From Croceitalea rosinachiae (GTDB lineage Bacteria > Bacteroidota > Bacteroidia > Flavobacteriales > Flavobacteriaceae), in the NCBI RefSeq assembly GCF_031846445.1, contig NZ_JAVRHR010000001.1, positions 682,001 to 746,000 on the forward strand: 64,000 bases of DNA. The letters are read 5' to 3'. Under the pieces are notes generated by a model. That model did not search any database, had not been told where the DNA came from, and saw only the letters and a list, made by a program, of their open reading frames with translations. Within the stretch, counting starts at the first letter, position 1. The number at the start of each line of letters is the position of its first letter. Below, one piece after another: positions 7,544 through 14,053 of the stretch. The translations under genes were made by a program, and so were the position numbers.

Positions 7544-8107
7544 TCAAATCAAGGAATGGAGATAGTCAGCAGATTCTTTAAGTCCATTTTTTCTCAAAAC
7601 ATCTAGAACCTCATATTCGTCTAAATCTGGATTTCGTCTATTTAGGACTAATTTCTTGAACGCTTGTACTGCTTTTTCGTGATTCAAATCAATTATATCC
7701 GTAATAAAGTCATCAGCGGATTTAGCAGACAACCCAAATCTAGACAAATACTCCTTTGGGAAATCCTTAAGGTTATTGGTTACAATAACATTAGCATTGG
7801 TCTTAATAGCTGCAGCCATGACATGCCTATCCTTAGAATCAGGGAGTTCCAAAGTTTCGATTAATGGCTCATAGTTCGTAACCAAAGCGTCAGGAAATGC
7901 AAGATTTGCCCGATTTGTTCTCTTCTTTATTTCCTCGTCCTCAACTCCTTTGCCCTTCATTACTTTTTCCCATTCATCAAAAATATGATTACTCCATTTT
8001 GGGGTAAATAATTCAAAGAAAGCAAACCAAAAAAGTAAATCTCTTATTTCAATTGGATAGATAATATTTGTGTCTAAAACACATGTAAAACGGACACTAT
8101 GAATCAT
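7544..8107 (-). CDS. PIN-domain toxin (cassette 4)
   Basis: 187 residues. It opens with a beta strand and the first PIN acidic residue (CVLDTNIIY, D12), then a helical region with FDEWEKVM (D44/E45), and the second acidic cluster PDSKDRHVMAAA (D90, D93) followed by NVIVTNNLKDF (D115), the arrangement of VapC-type metal-dependent RNases. It overlaps the upstream antitoxin gene by 11 bp, so both are translated from one message. It reads against the array direction, as toxin-antitoxin cassettes with their own promoters often do. Inferred role: RNase toxin that stabilises the neighbouring array by post-segregational killing. Confidence 0.85.
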   Translation of the reverse strand: MIHSVRFTCVLDTNIIYPIEIRDLLFWFAFFELFTPKWSNHIFDEWEKVMKGKGVEDEEIKKRTNRANLAFPDALVTNYEPLIETLELPDSKDRHVMAAAIKTNANVIVTNNLKDFPKEYLSRFGLSAKSADDFITDIIDLNHEKAVQAFKKLVLNRRNPDLDEYEVLDVLRKNGLKESADYLHSLI

Positions 8108-8552
8108 ATAATCCTAATTCTTCATCTGACTTCATAATATCCATCAAAAGTTGCTCTTGATTGGATTTCATACCTTCCTTGTACTTTACAATATCTTCAA
8201 ACTTAACTCTTCGATGTTTCCCAACTTTAGCAAATGGAATTTTACCTTCTTCAAGTAATTTTACCAAATGTGGCCTTGAACAACCCAAAAACTCCGCAGC
8301 AGCTTGTGTTGTCATTTCTGTCGCTATTGGAACAATAGAAATTGGATTACCCTGACCTGTAACTTTTAAAATTTTAGCTAAGAGTTTTAAAACTCTTAAT
8401 GGAATTTTAATTTTCTCTTCTGTTTCTTCAATCTCAATTTCGGGGTTTTCCGATTTTAGCTGTTCAAGAACAGACGCTAAAGCATTGTAAGAATGCATTG
8501 CTAGTTCTTGTTCCTCTTTTGAAGGTCTTTTTATGTTTTTATAAGTTTCCAT
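8097..8552 (-). CDS. Excisionase-type HTH antitoxin of the PIN toxin (cassette 4)
   Basis: 151 residues. The C-terminal part (about 80-125) is a MerR/excisionase-like winged HTH (TQAAAEFLGCSRPHLVKLL, then KIPFAKVGKHRRV). The N-terminus is helical and charged. Excisionase-like HTH proteins paired with PIN toxins are a known type II toxin-antitoxin arrangement; the HTH binds the promoter and the tail after the HTH may mask the toxin. It is the first gene of the pair on the minus strand. Upstream (about 8584-8601) is a direct repeat of AAACGAAAT, which could be its operator. Confidence 0.8.
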   Translation of the reverse strand: METYKNIKRPSKEEQELAMHSYNALASVLEQLKSENPEIEIEETEEKIKIPLRVLKLLAKILKVTGQGNPISIVPIATEMTTQAAAEFLGCSRPHLVKLLEEGKIPFAKVGKHRRVKFEDIVKYKEGMKSNQEQLLMDIMKSDEELGLYDS

Positions 8553-8637
8553 TGTTATGACTGGTATTAGACTTTACAATATTAAACGAAATAAACGAAA
8601 TAAACTTACATTAGTAATGTTAAAATTGACAAAAAAA

Positions 8638-9099
8638 CTATTGCCAACAAAACCTATAAACAATAAGGGCTCCGGGCTTAAACGAAAGGTTTGCGTATTT
8701 TTATGAAGTCCGCAAAATCTTTGGGATTTTGCTTTCGACCAAAAAAGAAAAAACAAAACCAAAAGATTTCGCTATGTGCGTGGTGGAAAGCAAACGCTAG
8801 TTTGCCCCGTACTGTTCATAGCTAAACCAAATTGCAAAGTACATTATTGCTACAAACAGCTCTCAGCCGTCCGCTCAAGCGGCCAACGTGCAATAACATA
8901 AGCTAAAACTCAATTTGGCCCGATAATTTATACTCCCAATAACGCAAAATCCAACAAGGGAACGTCCGCTCTTGCGGACTCCTTGGTGAACAATGACATG
9001 TGATAACACGGAAGCCCGATTCACATATCATTGTTGATAGGATTTTGCTATATTTCCGTAGAAATCATCGAACTGCGTTTAGCAGGTCGTTGGCAACAA
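8638..9099 (+). repeat. Composite attC-like site S4 (end of cassette 4), 460 bp, no gene
   Basis: The left box at 8635-8648 matches the reverse complement of the cassette 4 start (7529-7542) at 13 of 14 bases. The left part (8641-8826) is homologous to site S1. The right part (8852-9091) is identical to 9820-10059 and carries its own palindrome ends, GCCAACG at 8882-8888 and CGTTGGC at 9088-9094, plus a branched secondary structure (8944-9048). The junction GTT is at 9089. An older site may have received a second palindrome, or a geneless cassette may have lost its junction near 8826. Confidence 0.8.
8944..9048 (+). other. Branched hairpin element, copy 1
   Basis: GCAAAATCC (8944-8952) pairs with GGATTTTGC (9040-9048). 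Inside are two arms: CAAGG...CCTTG enclosing GTCCGC-TCTT-GCGGAC (8955-8985), and 8989-9003 pairing with 9021-9035 at 14 of 15 bases. Together they make a three-way junction in single-stranded DNA or RNA. Related copies lie at about 9912-10016, 13496-13586 and 19352-19475. Confidence 0.65.
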
Positions 9100-9126
9100 T
9101 ATCGAAGAAATTTGGATTTGATTCGT

Positions 9127-9150
9127 TTTTGGTGTAAATTAGCACCAAAA
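9127..9150 (+). promoter_or_regulatory. Operator palindrome before parD (cassette 5)
   Basis: TTTTGGTG (9127-9134), 8 bases TAAATTAG, CACCAAAA (9143-9150): a perfect 8 bp inverted repeat that touches the first ATG of the antitoxin gene. The spacer resembles a flavobacterial -7 element (TA-rich). ParD antitoxins are ribbon-helix-helix repressors that bind such palindromes, so this is the likely autoregulatory operator. Confidence 0.65.
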
Positions 9151-9398
9151 TGAATATCATGGCACGACAGAGCATTTCTTTCACACAACCAAATGACGAA
9201 TGGTTAAAATCACAAGTGGACAATCAAGAGTACTCTAGCAAAAGTGAGCTGGTAAACGATTTAATCAGACAAGCAAGAAACCAACAAGTCCAAATTGACT
9301 GGATTAAGACCAAATTGGAGAAAGCGGAAAGCGGGGGATTTACTAACGATACTAAAGCTGAAATCTTAAAGCAATCGAAAGCGACACTGAATGGCTAA
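9150..9398 (+). CDS. parD: ParD-family antitoxin (cassette 5)
   Basis: 82 residues (79 if translation starts at the second ATG, 9159, which gives MARQSISFTQ and leaves the operator outside the frame). The N-terminal half is a ribbon-helix-helix (SISFTQPNDEWLKSQVD, then SKSELVNDLIRQARN), the C-terminal half a flexible charged tail that would wrap ParE. The stop overlaps the start of parE by 8 bp. It belongs to the second toxin-antitoxin module in the array. Known role of the family: neutralises ParE and represses its own promoter. Confidence 0.88.
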   Translation: MNIMARQSISFTQPNDEWLKSQVDNQEYSSKSELVNDLIRQARNQQVQIDWIKTKLEKAESGGFTNDTKAEILKQSKATLNG

Positions 9399-9678
9399 AT
9401 ATAGATTAAGCAAATTTGCCAAGGAGGATTTAATACGGATTCATCATTATGGAGTAAAAAAGTTTGGGACGACCCAAGCGGACAAATATTTCGACTCCTT
9501 TTTCAAATACTTTGACATAATTGCACAAAGACCATTCTCGTTCGAATCCGTGGATTTTATAAAAAGTGGATACCGGAGGTGTGTTTGCGGTTCGGACAGC
9601 ATATTCTACCGAATAAATAATGATGTCGTTGAGATAATGGCTATTATAGGGCGACAGGACTTGAATAATATTATCTAG
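9391..9678 (+). CDS. parE: ParE/RelE-superfamily toxin (cassette 5)
   Basis: 95 residues with the RelE/ParE fold pattern: an opening strand (YRLSKFAKEDLIRI), two helices (GTTQADKYFDSFFKYFDII), the arginine-rich strand (SGYRRCVCGSDSIFYRI) and a final strand VEIMAIIGRQD, which is typical of the ParE C-terminus. Known role of the family: most ParE toxins poison DNA gyrase. Its start overlaps the end of parD. The pair would be expected to punish loss of the cassette. Confidence 0.88.
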   Translation: MAKYRLSKFAKEDLIRIHHYGVKKFGTTQADKYFDSFFKYFDIIAQRPFSFESVDFIKSGYRRCVCGSDSIFYRINNDVVEIMAIIGRQDLNNII

Positions 9679-9696
9679 ACTTCGTGAATAAAAATA

Positions 9697-10067
9697 CTGT
9701 TGCCAACAAAACCTATAAACAATAAGGGCTCCGGGCTTAAACGAAAGGTTTGCGTATTTTTATGAAGTCCGCAAAATCTTTGGGATTTGGCTTTTAAAAT
9801 GAAAAAGAGAAAAAACAAAACAAACAGCTCTCAGCCGTCCGCTCAAGCGGCCAACGTGCAATAACATAAGCTAAAACTCAATTTGGCCCGATAATTTATA
9901 CTCCCAATAACGCAAAATCCAACAAGGGAACGTCCGCTCTTGCGGACTCCTTGGTGAACAATGACATGTGATAACACGGAAGCCCGATTCACATATCATT
10001 GTTGATAGGATTTTGCTATATTTCCGTAGAAATCATCGAACTGCGTTTAGCAGGTCGTTATGCATAA
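9697..10067 (+). repeat. Composite attC-like site S5 (end of cassette 5)
   Basis: The left box at 9694-9707 matches the reverse complement of the cassette 5 start (9089-9102) at 13 of 14 bases. 9700-9794 repeats 8641-8735 with one change; the counterpart of 8736-8851 is missing or replaced; 9820-10059 is identical to 8852-9091 over 240 bp. The copies part company at the base after GTT: S4 continues GGCAACAAT, S5 continues ATGCATAAT. That is where a GTT-directed strand exchange would cut. Confidence 0.83.
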
Positions 10068-10099
10068 TTATAGGAAGATTTAAAGAATTAGATTAAAAA

Positions 10100-10999
10100 T
10101 TGATGGAGCTTATAAAACTCAATAATAGTAGTTATGGATTTGCTAGAAATTTTAAACATGACCAAAAAATAAGAGCAAGTTTCAATAGATTAACAGAATC
10201 CGTCTTTGGCTTCAGTTTAGAAAATTGGTACCATGATGGCTTCTGGGGCGACTATTACATCCCCTATTCGCTGTTACATAATAACAAGGTTATATCAAAT
10301 GTTTCAATTAATAAGATTGAATTTGATATTGGACAAAAGAGAAAGACGGGTATTCAAATCGGAACAGTAATGACGGACGAAAAATACCGGAATAGAGGAC
10401 TTAACAAGTACTTGATGGAAAAGGTAATGCATGAATGGAAAGATCAGACTGATTTTGTCTATCTCTTCGCTAACGACAGTGTGCTTGATTTCTATCCGAA
10501 GTTCAATTTCAAGGTAGTAGAGGAATATCAACACTCGAAAACAATAGATACCCACAGCGCTTCATCATCCTGGAAAAAACTGAACATGGAAGACCCGACT
10601 GATGTCGCTTTTTTAATGGGAAGAATTAAGGATTCAACTCCTATAGCAAAGATATCTATGCGTAACAATGCGTCATTAATCATGTTTTACTGCAATTCCT
10701 ATAAGAAAAGCAGCATTTTTTATATTAAAGAACTTGACGCAATTGCCATCGCAGACTTTGAAGGTGACACCATGTATCTGGATGATATATTCTCAATAAC
10801 TCCGATAGAGATCAATAACGTAATCCATAGTATATCTGACAAAAGGATTCTGCGGGTATTTTTGGGATTTACACCTTTGGATGATTCGGGCTTTGAGAAA
10901 CATTTATTAAAGGGTACAGATACGCTTTTTATGCTAAAGGATAAGTTTGAATTTTTCACAAATAAGCACTGGATGTTTCCAGTTTTATCTCACGCTTAA
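10100..10999 (+). CDS. GNAT-family N-acetyltransferase (cassette 6)
   Basis: 299 residues. The acetyl-CoA site is in the first half (IQIGTVMTDEKYRNRG then LNKYLMEKVM, about 93-115), with the R-x-R-G-L pyrophosphate loop and a following helix; the DFYPKF stretch after it is the usual late beta-bulge region (F-Y-x-K-x-G/N-F). The C-terminal 150 residues look like an additional sterol-carrier or second GNAT-like domain, as in Eis-type and GNAT_9-like proteins. The acceptor is unknown. Two ATG codons occur in tandem at 10100 and 10103. It starts 43 bp after the GTT junction. Confidence 0.82.
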   Translation: MMELIKLNNSSYGFARNFKHDQKIRASFNRLTESVFGFSLENWYHDGFWGDYYIPYSLLHNNKVISNVSINKIEFDIGQKRKTGIQIGTVMTDEKYRNRGLNKYLMEKVMHEWKDQTDFVYLFANDSVLDFYPKFNFKVVEEYQHSKTIDTHSASSSWKKLNMEDPTDVAFLMGRIKDSTPIAKISMRNNASLIMFYCNSYKKSSIFYIKELDAIAIADFEGDTMYLDDIFSITPIEINNVIHSISDKRILRVFLGFTPLDDSGFEKHLLKGTDTLFMLKDKFEFFTNKHWMFPVLSHA

Positions 11000-11030
11000 A
11001 AAAATTTATTCTGTAAAATATAAGAAATAA

Positions 11031-11174
11031 CTATGCATAAAACCGTATAAAATTCATTGCTTGTGCAAGCTTACTTACTAAAATCTTAGCAGATTTTCTA
11101 CCTGCCTACCGACTGAGATGTTCAGTTTGAATTTGCTAAACTGCACAATAATCATAGGCAACTATTTCGACAGA
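11031..11174 (+). repeat. attC-like site S6 (end of cassette 6), right end decayed
   Basis: The left end at 11029-11041 matches the reverse complement of the cassette 6 start (10057-10069) at 11 of 13 bases, again with C at position 11 (11031), but the final C of the AAC core is A. TATAA follows after four bases. The right end has the usual CATAG near 11155, but where GTT is expected it reads ATT (11164-11166), followed by TCGAC, which still fits the left box of cassette 7 (11588-11596) in part. Confidence 0.6.
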
Positions 11175-11210
11175 TTTCACGTCTATTCATATAGAAACTA
11201 ATTCTGTAAA

Positions 11211-11582
11211 ATGACAAAATCTAAAATCACCAAAATATCAACCATAATCGGTTGTATACTTTTAATTGTTATGGCACTATTTCACACAAGTGAAATCTAT
11301 TACGTAACCGACCTAATTCAACAATCCAACTCTGAACCGTTCATAAAGGAAATTTTTCCTGTTTTATTTGTGCATCCTTCCCTTCAACTTTTTGGACTTG
11401 CCGGGTTAGGAATATTAACACTCTTTATGAAACATGAAATTGAAAAAATATTATTCTTCATTACTATTTTGGTATTTATCGATTCCATATTGGCATTCTT
11501 TTTAGGCGCCATTATACCTGGGATTTTATTGGTCCTCTCTTCTTCTGCTTTTTGCCTGAGCGGAATCAAGGGGACAAAATAA
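11211..11582 (+). CDS. Small four-helix membrane protein (cassette 7)
   Basis: 123 residues, mostly hydrophobic. Four membrane segments can be seen, at about 10-28 (TIIGCILLIVMALFH), 48-68, 78-98 (ILFFITILVFIDSILAF) and 99-117. Charged residues are few and lie in the loops. I do not recognise a family; small four-helix proteins of this type are common hypothetical proteins in Flavobacteriaceae. It is the only gene in its cassette, and its stop is followed four bases later by the next site's box. Confidence 0.65.
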   Translation: MTKSKITKISTIIGCILLIVMALFHTSEIYYVTDLIQQSNSEPFIKEIFPVLFVHPSLQLFGLAGLGILTLFMKHEIEKILFFITILVFIDSILAFFLGAIIPGILLVLSSSAFCLSGIKGTK

Positions 11583-11585
11583 AGG

Positions 11586-11727
11586 CCAGTCGCAACAAGG
11601 CCAATAATTCAGATTTACCCTTACCCTATTTGAAAAATTTTATCTTTAAAAAACGGCTGGATTCCGAACTTGAAAAATTCTTACGGATTTACCAAGCCGG
11701 AATCATAGCAGTGACCGTTGGGCACAA
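11586..11727 (+). repeat. attC-like site S7 (end of cassette 7)
   Basis: The left box ends in CGCAAC (11591-11596) with C at position 11 (11586). The right end has CATAGC, then GTT at 11717 with the box GTTGGGC, which fits the classical integron core pattern GTTRRRY. The cassette's own start is decayed (see site S6), so end-to-start complementarity is only partial here. Confidence 0.6.
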
Positions 11728-11747
11728 CTTCAAAATAATATATCGAT

Positions 11748-12209
11748 ATGAGATTCTTCAGAATACTATTGACAATCGCTTTAGCTTTTAATTTATCTAA
11801 TTGCTCCGATAAGGAACCGGAAACAACCAAAGAAAAATTGTTACAGGCAATTGATATGTTCAACAAAGCATTTCAAGACGGAGACAATGCTGTGCTAGAG
11901 TCGATGGTAACCGAAAACTATGTACATACAAACGGAAACTCAAAACCTATTGGAAAAGAAGATTGGTTTAACTATTTGAATGAAAGAGAAGATGACATTA
12001 AATCGGGAAATCTTCAAGTTATGGAATATGAGCTCAGTGAAAGGAGAATCGAATTTTATGGAAATGTGGCCATCGTAACTGGAAAAATTAGTGTGTCAAA
12101 TAAGAAAAAGGAGGGAATTCAAAAAAATGAATACCGGATTACCAATATATGGGTTAATGAAAAAGAAAATTGGAAAAGAGCTGGATTTCATGATGGGAAA
12201 ATAAAATAA
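11748..12209 (+). CDS. NTF2/DUF4440-like lipoprotein (cassette 8)
   Basis: 153 residues. A lipoprotein signal peptide ends at the lipobox LSNC (about residues 16-19). The mature part reads as a cone-shaped NTF2-like domain: an N-terminal helix (LLQAIDMFNKAFQDGD), a short LESMVTENYVHTNG stretch typical of DUF4440/SnoaL-like proteins, then strands ending in a conserved-looking W (NIWVNEKENWKRAGFHDGK). It is likely anchored in a membrane facing the periplasm. Enzyme or binding role unknown. One of three NTF2-like proteins carried in the array. Confidence 0.75.
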   Translation: MRFFRILLTIALAFNLSNCSDKEPETTKEKLLQAIDMFNKAFQDGDNAVLESMVTENYVHTNGNSKPIGKEDWFNYLNEREDDIKSGNLQVMEYELSERRIEFYGNVAIVTGKISVSNKKKEGIQKNEYRITNIWVNEKENWKRAGFHDGKIK

Positions 12210-12212
12210 TAG

Positions 12213-12318
12213 CATTGCCCAATAAAGCTACAGTTTATTGTTGTTTCAGAACTCACAATCACTTTTGATAATCTTTGTATATTTCGTTCACGGTATAGTC
12301 CAAGATAATTGCACAACG
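12213..12318 (+). repeat. attC-like site S8 (end of cassette 8), partly decayed
   Basis: TTGCCCAAT at 12215-12223 matches the reverse complement of the cassette 8 start (GTTGGGCAC, 11717) at 7 of 9 bases; C is at position 11 (12213). The right end has TATAG, then ATTGCACAAC near 12308 in place of a GTT box. Confidence 0.5.
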
Positions 12319-12356
12319 AAATTATAGCCTAAAACTTAGCATTAATTCAAAAAAGA

Positions 12357-12833
12357 ATGAAAAAGCTATTTATCACCTTATTTATTTCTTTTTTATCACT
12401 TCAGGGTTATGCCCAAGCTGTGAAACTCTCTGATCCTGAAGCTTACTTTTCTGCACTGATAGTTGAAAATATTGAAAACTCAATAACTTGGTATACCAAC
12501 AATATAGGATTTGAAATATTAAATAAAAAAGAATATCCAGAAGCCGGATTCAAACAAGCCAATTTAAAACGTGGGAATGTATTAATTGAATTGATCGAAT
12601 TAAACTCAGCTATTTCTCCAAAAGATGCTATTGCAAATTACAACAGCAAGACCAGGATAACAGGATTCTTTAAAATAGGCTTTTTAATTTCTGATTTTGA
12701 TAAATGGATTAGTCATTTGACAACTCAACGGGTTGAATTTCATGGAACAATTGTAAATCAACAAGAATCACACAAAAGGATGGCAATCATAAAAGACCCC
12801 GATGGTAATCGAATTCAATTTTTTGAAAAATAA
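12357..12833 (+). CDS. Exported VOC-family (glyoxalase-like) protein (cassette 9)
   Basis: 158 residues. A signal peptide (MKKLFITLFISFLSLQGYAQA) is followed by one VOC domain: the first paired strand (YFSALIVENIENSITWYTNNIGF), the middle ELIEL strand, and the last KDPDGNRIQFFE, which is the usual C-terminal metal-ligand motif with its final Glu. Two such modules build one active site, so a homodimer is likely. VOC proteins include glyoxalases, dioxygenases and resistance proteins that bind bleomycin or fosfomycin. Export is unusual for the family but seen in Bacteroidota. It is 6 bp ahead of the next gene and probably co-transcribed with it. Confidence 0.82.
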   Translation: MKKLFITLFISFLSLQGYAQAVKLSDPEAYFSALIVENIENSITWYTNNIGFEILNKKEYPEAGFKQANLKRGNVLIELIELNSAISPKDAIANYNSKTRITGFFKIGFLISDFDKWISHLTTQRVEFHGTIVNQQESHKRMAIIKDPDGNRIQFFEK

Positions 12834-12839
12834 AACCAT

Positions 12840-13346
12840 ATGAACAAGAAAATTTGGATTTTAATACTAATAATAAATTCAGCTTTGGGATTTACCCAAA
12901 CCGAAAACAAAAATCTAAACTCTCAACTTGAAGAAATGAAAAAGTTCTTTCTCGCTAGAGATTATGAAAGCTTTGCGAATTTCACGTATCCTGAAGTTAT
13001 TAAAATGATGGGCGGAAAATCAAATATGGTCAAAGCCACCGAACAAGCAATGAATAAAATGAAAAATGATGGTTTCTCATTTACCGATTTGAACTTTAAA
13101 AGTCCTTCAAAATTCTTAAAAAAAGATAATGAATTACAATGCTCTTTGACTCAAGTAATTGTTATGAAAACACCCCGCGGAAAGATAGAATCTGAATATA
13201 CTTTAATTGGGTTATCAAGCGATAATGGACAGAATTGGACTTTTATAGACACATCTGGGAAGGATAAAGAAACCATGCTCAAGTATTTTCCAAACTTACA
13301 TAATGAAATAGTAATAAAGCCAAAAAAGCAAAAACTGGTTGATTAA
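12840..13346 (+). CDS. Exported NTF2-like hypothetical protein (cassette 9)
   Basis: 168 residues with a signal peptide (MNKKIWILILIINSALGFTQ). The mature part starts with a helix (SQLEEMKKFFLARDYESF), then a stretch with YPEVIKMMGG, and later strands (QCSLTQVIVMKTPRGKIES; SSDNGQNWTFIDTSG), a plan like DUF4878/NTF2-like domains. It follows the VOC gene by 6 bp, an operon inside one cassette. No catalytic residues are recognisable. Probably periplasmic. Confidence 0.68.
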   Translation: MNKKIWILILIINSALGFTQTENKNLNSQLEEMKKFFLARDYESFANFTYPEVIKMMGGKSNMVKATEQAMNKMKNDGFSFTDLNFKSPSKFLKKDNELQCSLTQVIVMKTPRGKIESEYTLIGLSSDNGQNWTFIDTSGKDKETMLKYFPNLHNEIVIKPKKQKLVD

Positions 13347-13351
13347 AAAAA

Positions 13352-13667
13352 CGTTTTACAACAATGCATATCTGCAATTACGGCGAATTCTACTACCCTT
13401 CTGCTACACTCAAGGCTGACTGAATCTACTCGGAATTACTAACGCCGGTTCTAAACCAAAAATTAAGGCGTACAAACCCGTAAATAAAACTTATAACAAA
13501 TCGATGATGTAGCGGGTATCCTGTGCGAACAATGTTATGTGAGAATGCAGAAGCCAGATTCATACAACATTGTTGATCGATTTTGCTATATTTCTTTAAA
13601 ATTCCCACAGCGCTACTACTATCTCACTGCTTCTCAGATGCCATACAGAGTGCGGCGTTGGCAAACA
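13352..13667 (+). repeat. Composite attC-like site S9 (end of cassette 9), 316 bp
   Basis: This geneless stretch has a left box TTTTACAAC (13354-13362) with C at position 11 (13352). The part to about 13490 is homologous to site S2, and about 13490-13595 is a diverged copy of the branched hairpin element (outer stem AAATCGAT/ATCGATTT; inner stem AACAATGTT-type). The right junction GTT is at 13657 with A at position 11 (13667). Confidence 0.7.
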
Positions 13668-13676
13668 TTATAATCA

Positions 13677-14045
13677 ATGGGCAACAAAATCTCTATTCAG
13701 AATAGACTAACTGATTTCTATGACGCTTTCAACTCCAAAGAATGGAAGGCCGTTGAAGAACTTCTTTCGGATGATTTTTCATATTTTACAGATAACTGCA
13801 TTATTCAAAAGAAAACGGACTTCCTTTCATTTATGAAAAAAAATGATTGGCTAGTAGAAAAATTCCGTTTAGATCAATTAAATATAACCGAATCTAAAGA
13901 CCTAGCCATCGCCACCTATCAGACTGAATTTAAAGGAATATCAAATGGTTTAGAAATGAAAATTAATGCAATTGAAACGATGGTTTTAAAACTTAAAGAA
14001 AATGAATGGAAAATTTATCACTTTCATACAACTAATAAAATTTAA
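13677..14045 (+). CDS. SnoaL/NTF2-like cytoplasmic protein (cassette 10)
   Basis: 122 residues, no signal peptide. It has the SnoaL-like pattern: an opening helix with LTDFYDAFNSKEWKAVEELLSDDF, a middle FLSFMKKNDWLVEK helix and a final strand ending WKIYHFHTTN, where the late histidines are typical of ketosteroid-isomerase-like proteins. Size is normal for a single domain. Substrate unknown. The ATG lies 20 bp after the GTT junction and it is the only gene in its cassette. Confidence 0.75.
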   Translation: MGNKISIQNRLTDFYDAFNSKEWKAVEELLSDDFSYFTDNCIIQKKTDFLSFMKKNDWLVEKFRLDQLNITESKDLAIATYQTEFKGISNGLEMKINAIETMVLKLKENEWKIYHFHTTNKI

Positions 14046-14053
14046 TAAATTAA

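Noticed and set aside
4269..10067. Insertion sequences or MITEs as the explanation for the repeated palindromes
   Set aside because: No transposase gene is present, no target duplication is seen, and the ends vary from cassette to cassette while matching their own starts, which transposons do not do.
8641..10067. CRISPR array, because of repeated blocks
   Set aside because: Repeats are 95-240 bp, only two copies, with genes between; no short regular repeats or cas genes.
11552..11791. A 79-codon frame spanning the end of cassette 7 and the start of cassette 8
   Set aside because: It overlaps two better-supported genes and crosses the palindromic site; likely chance.
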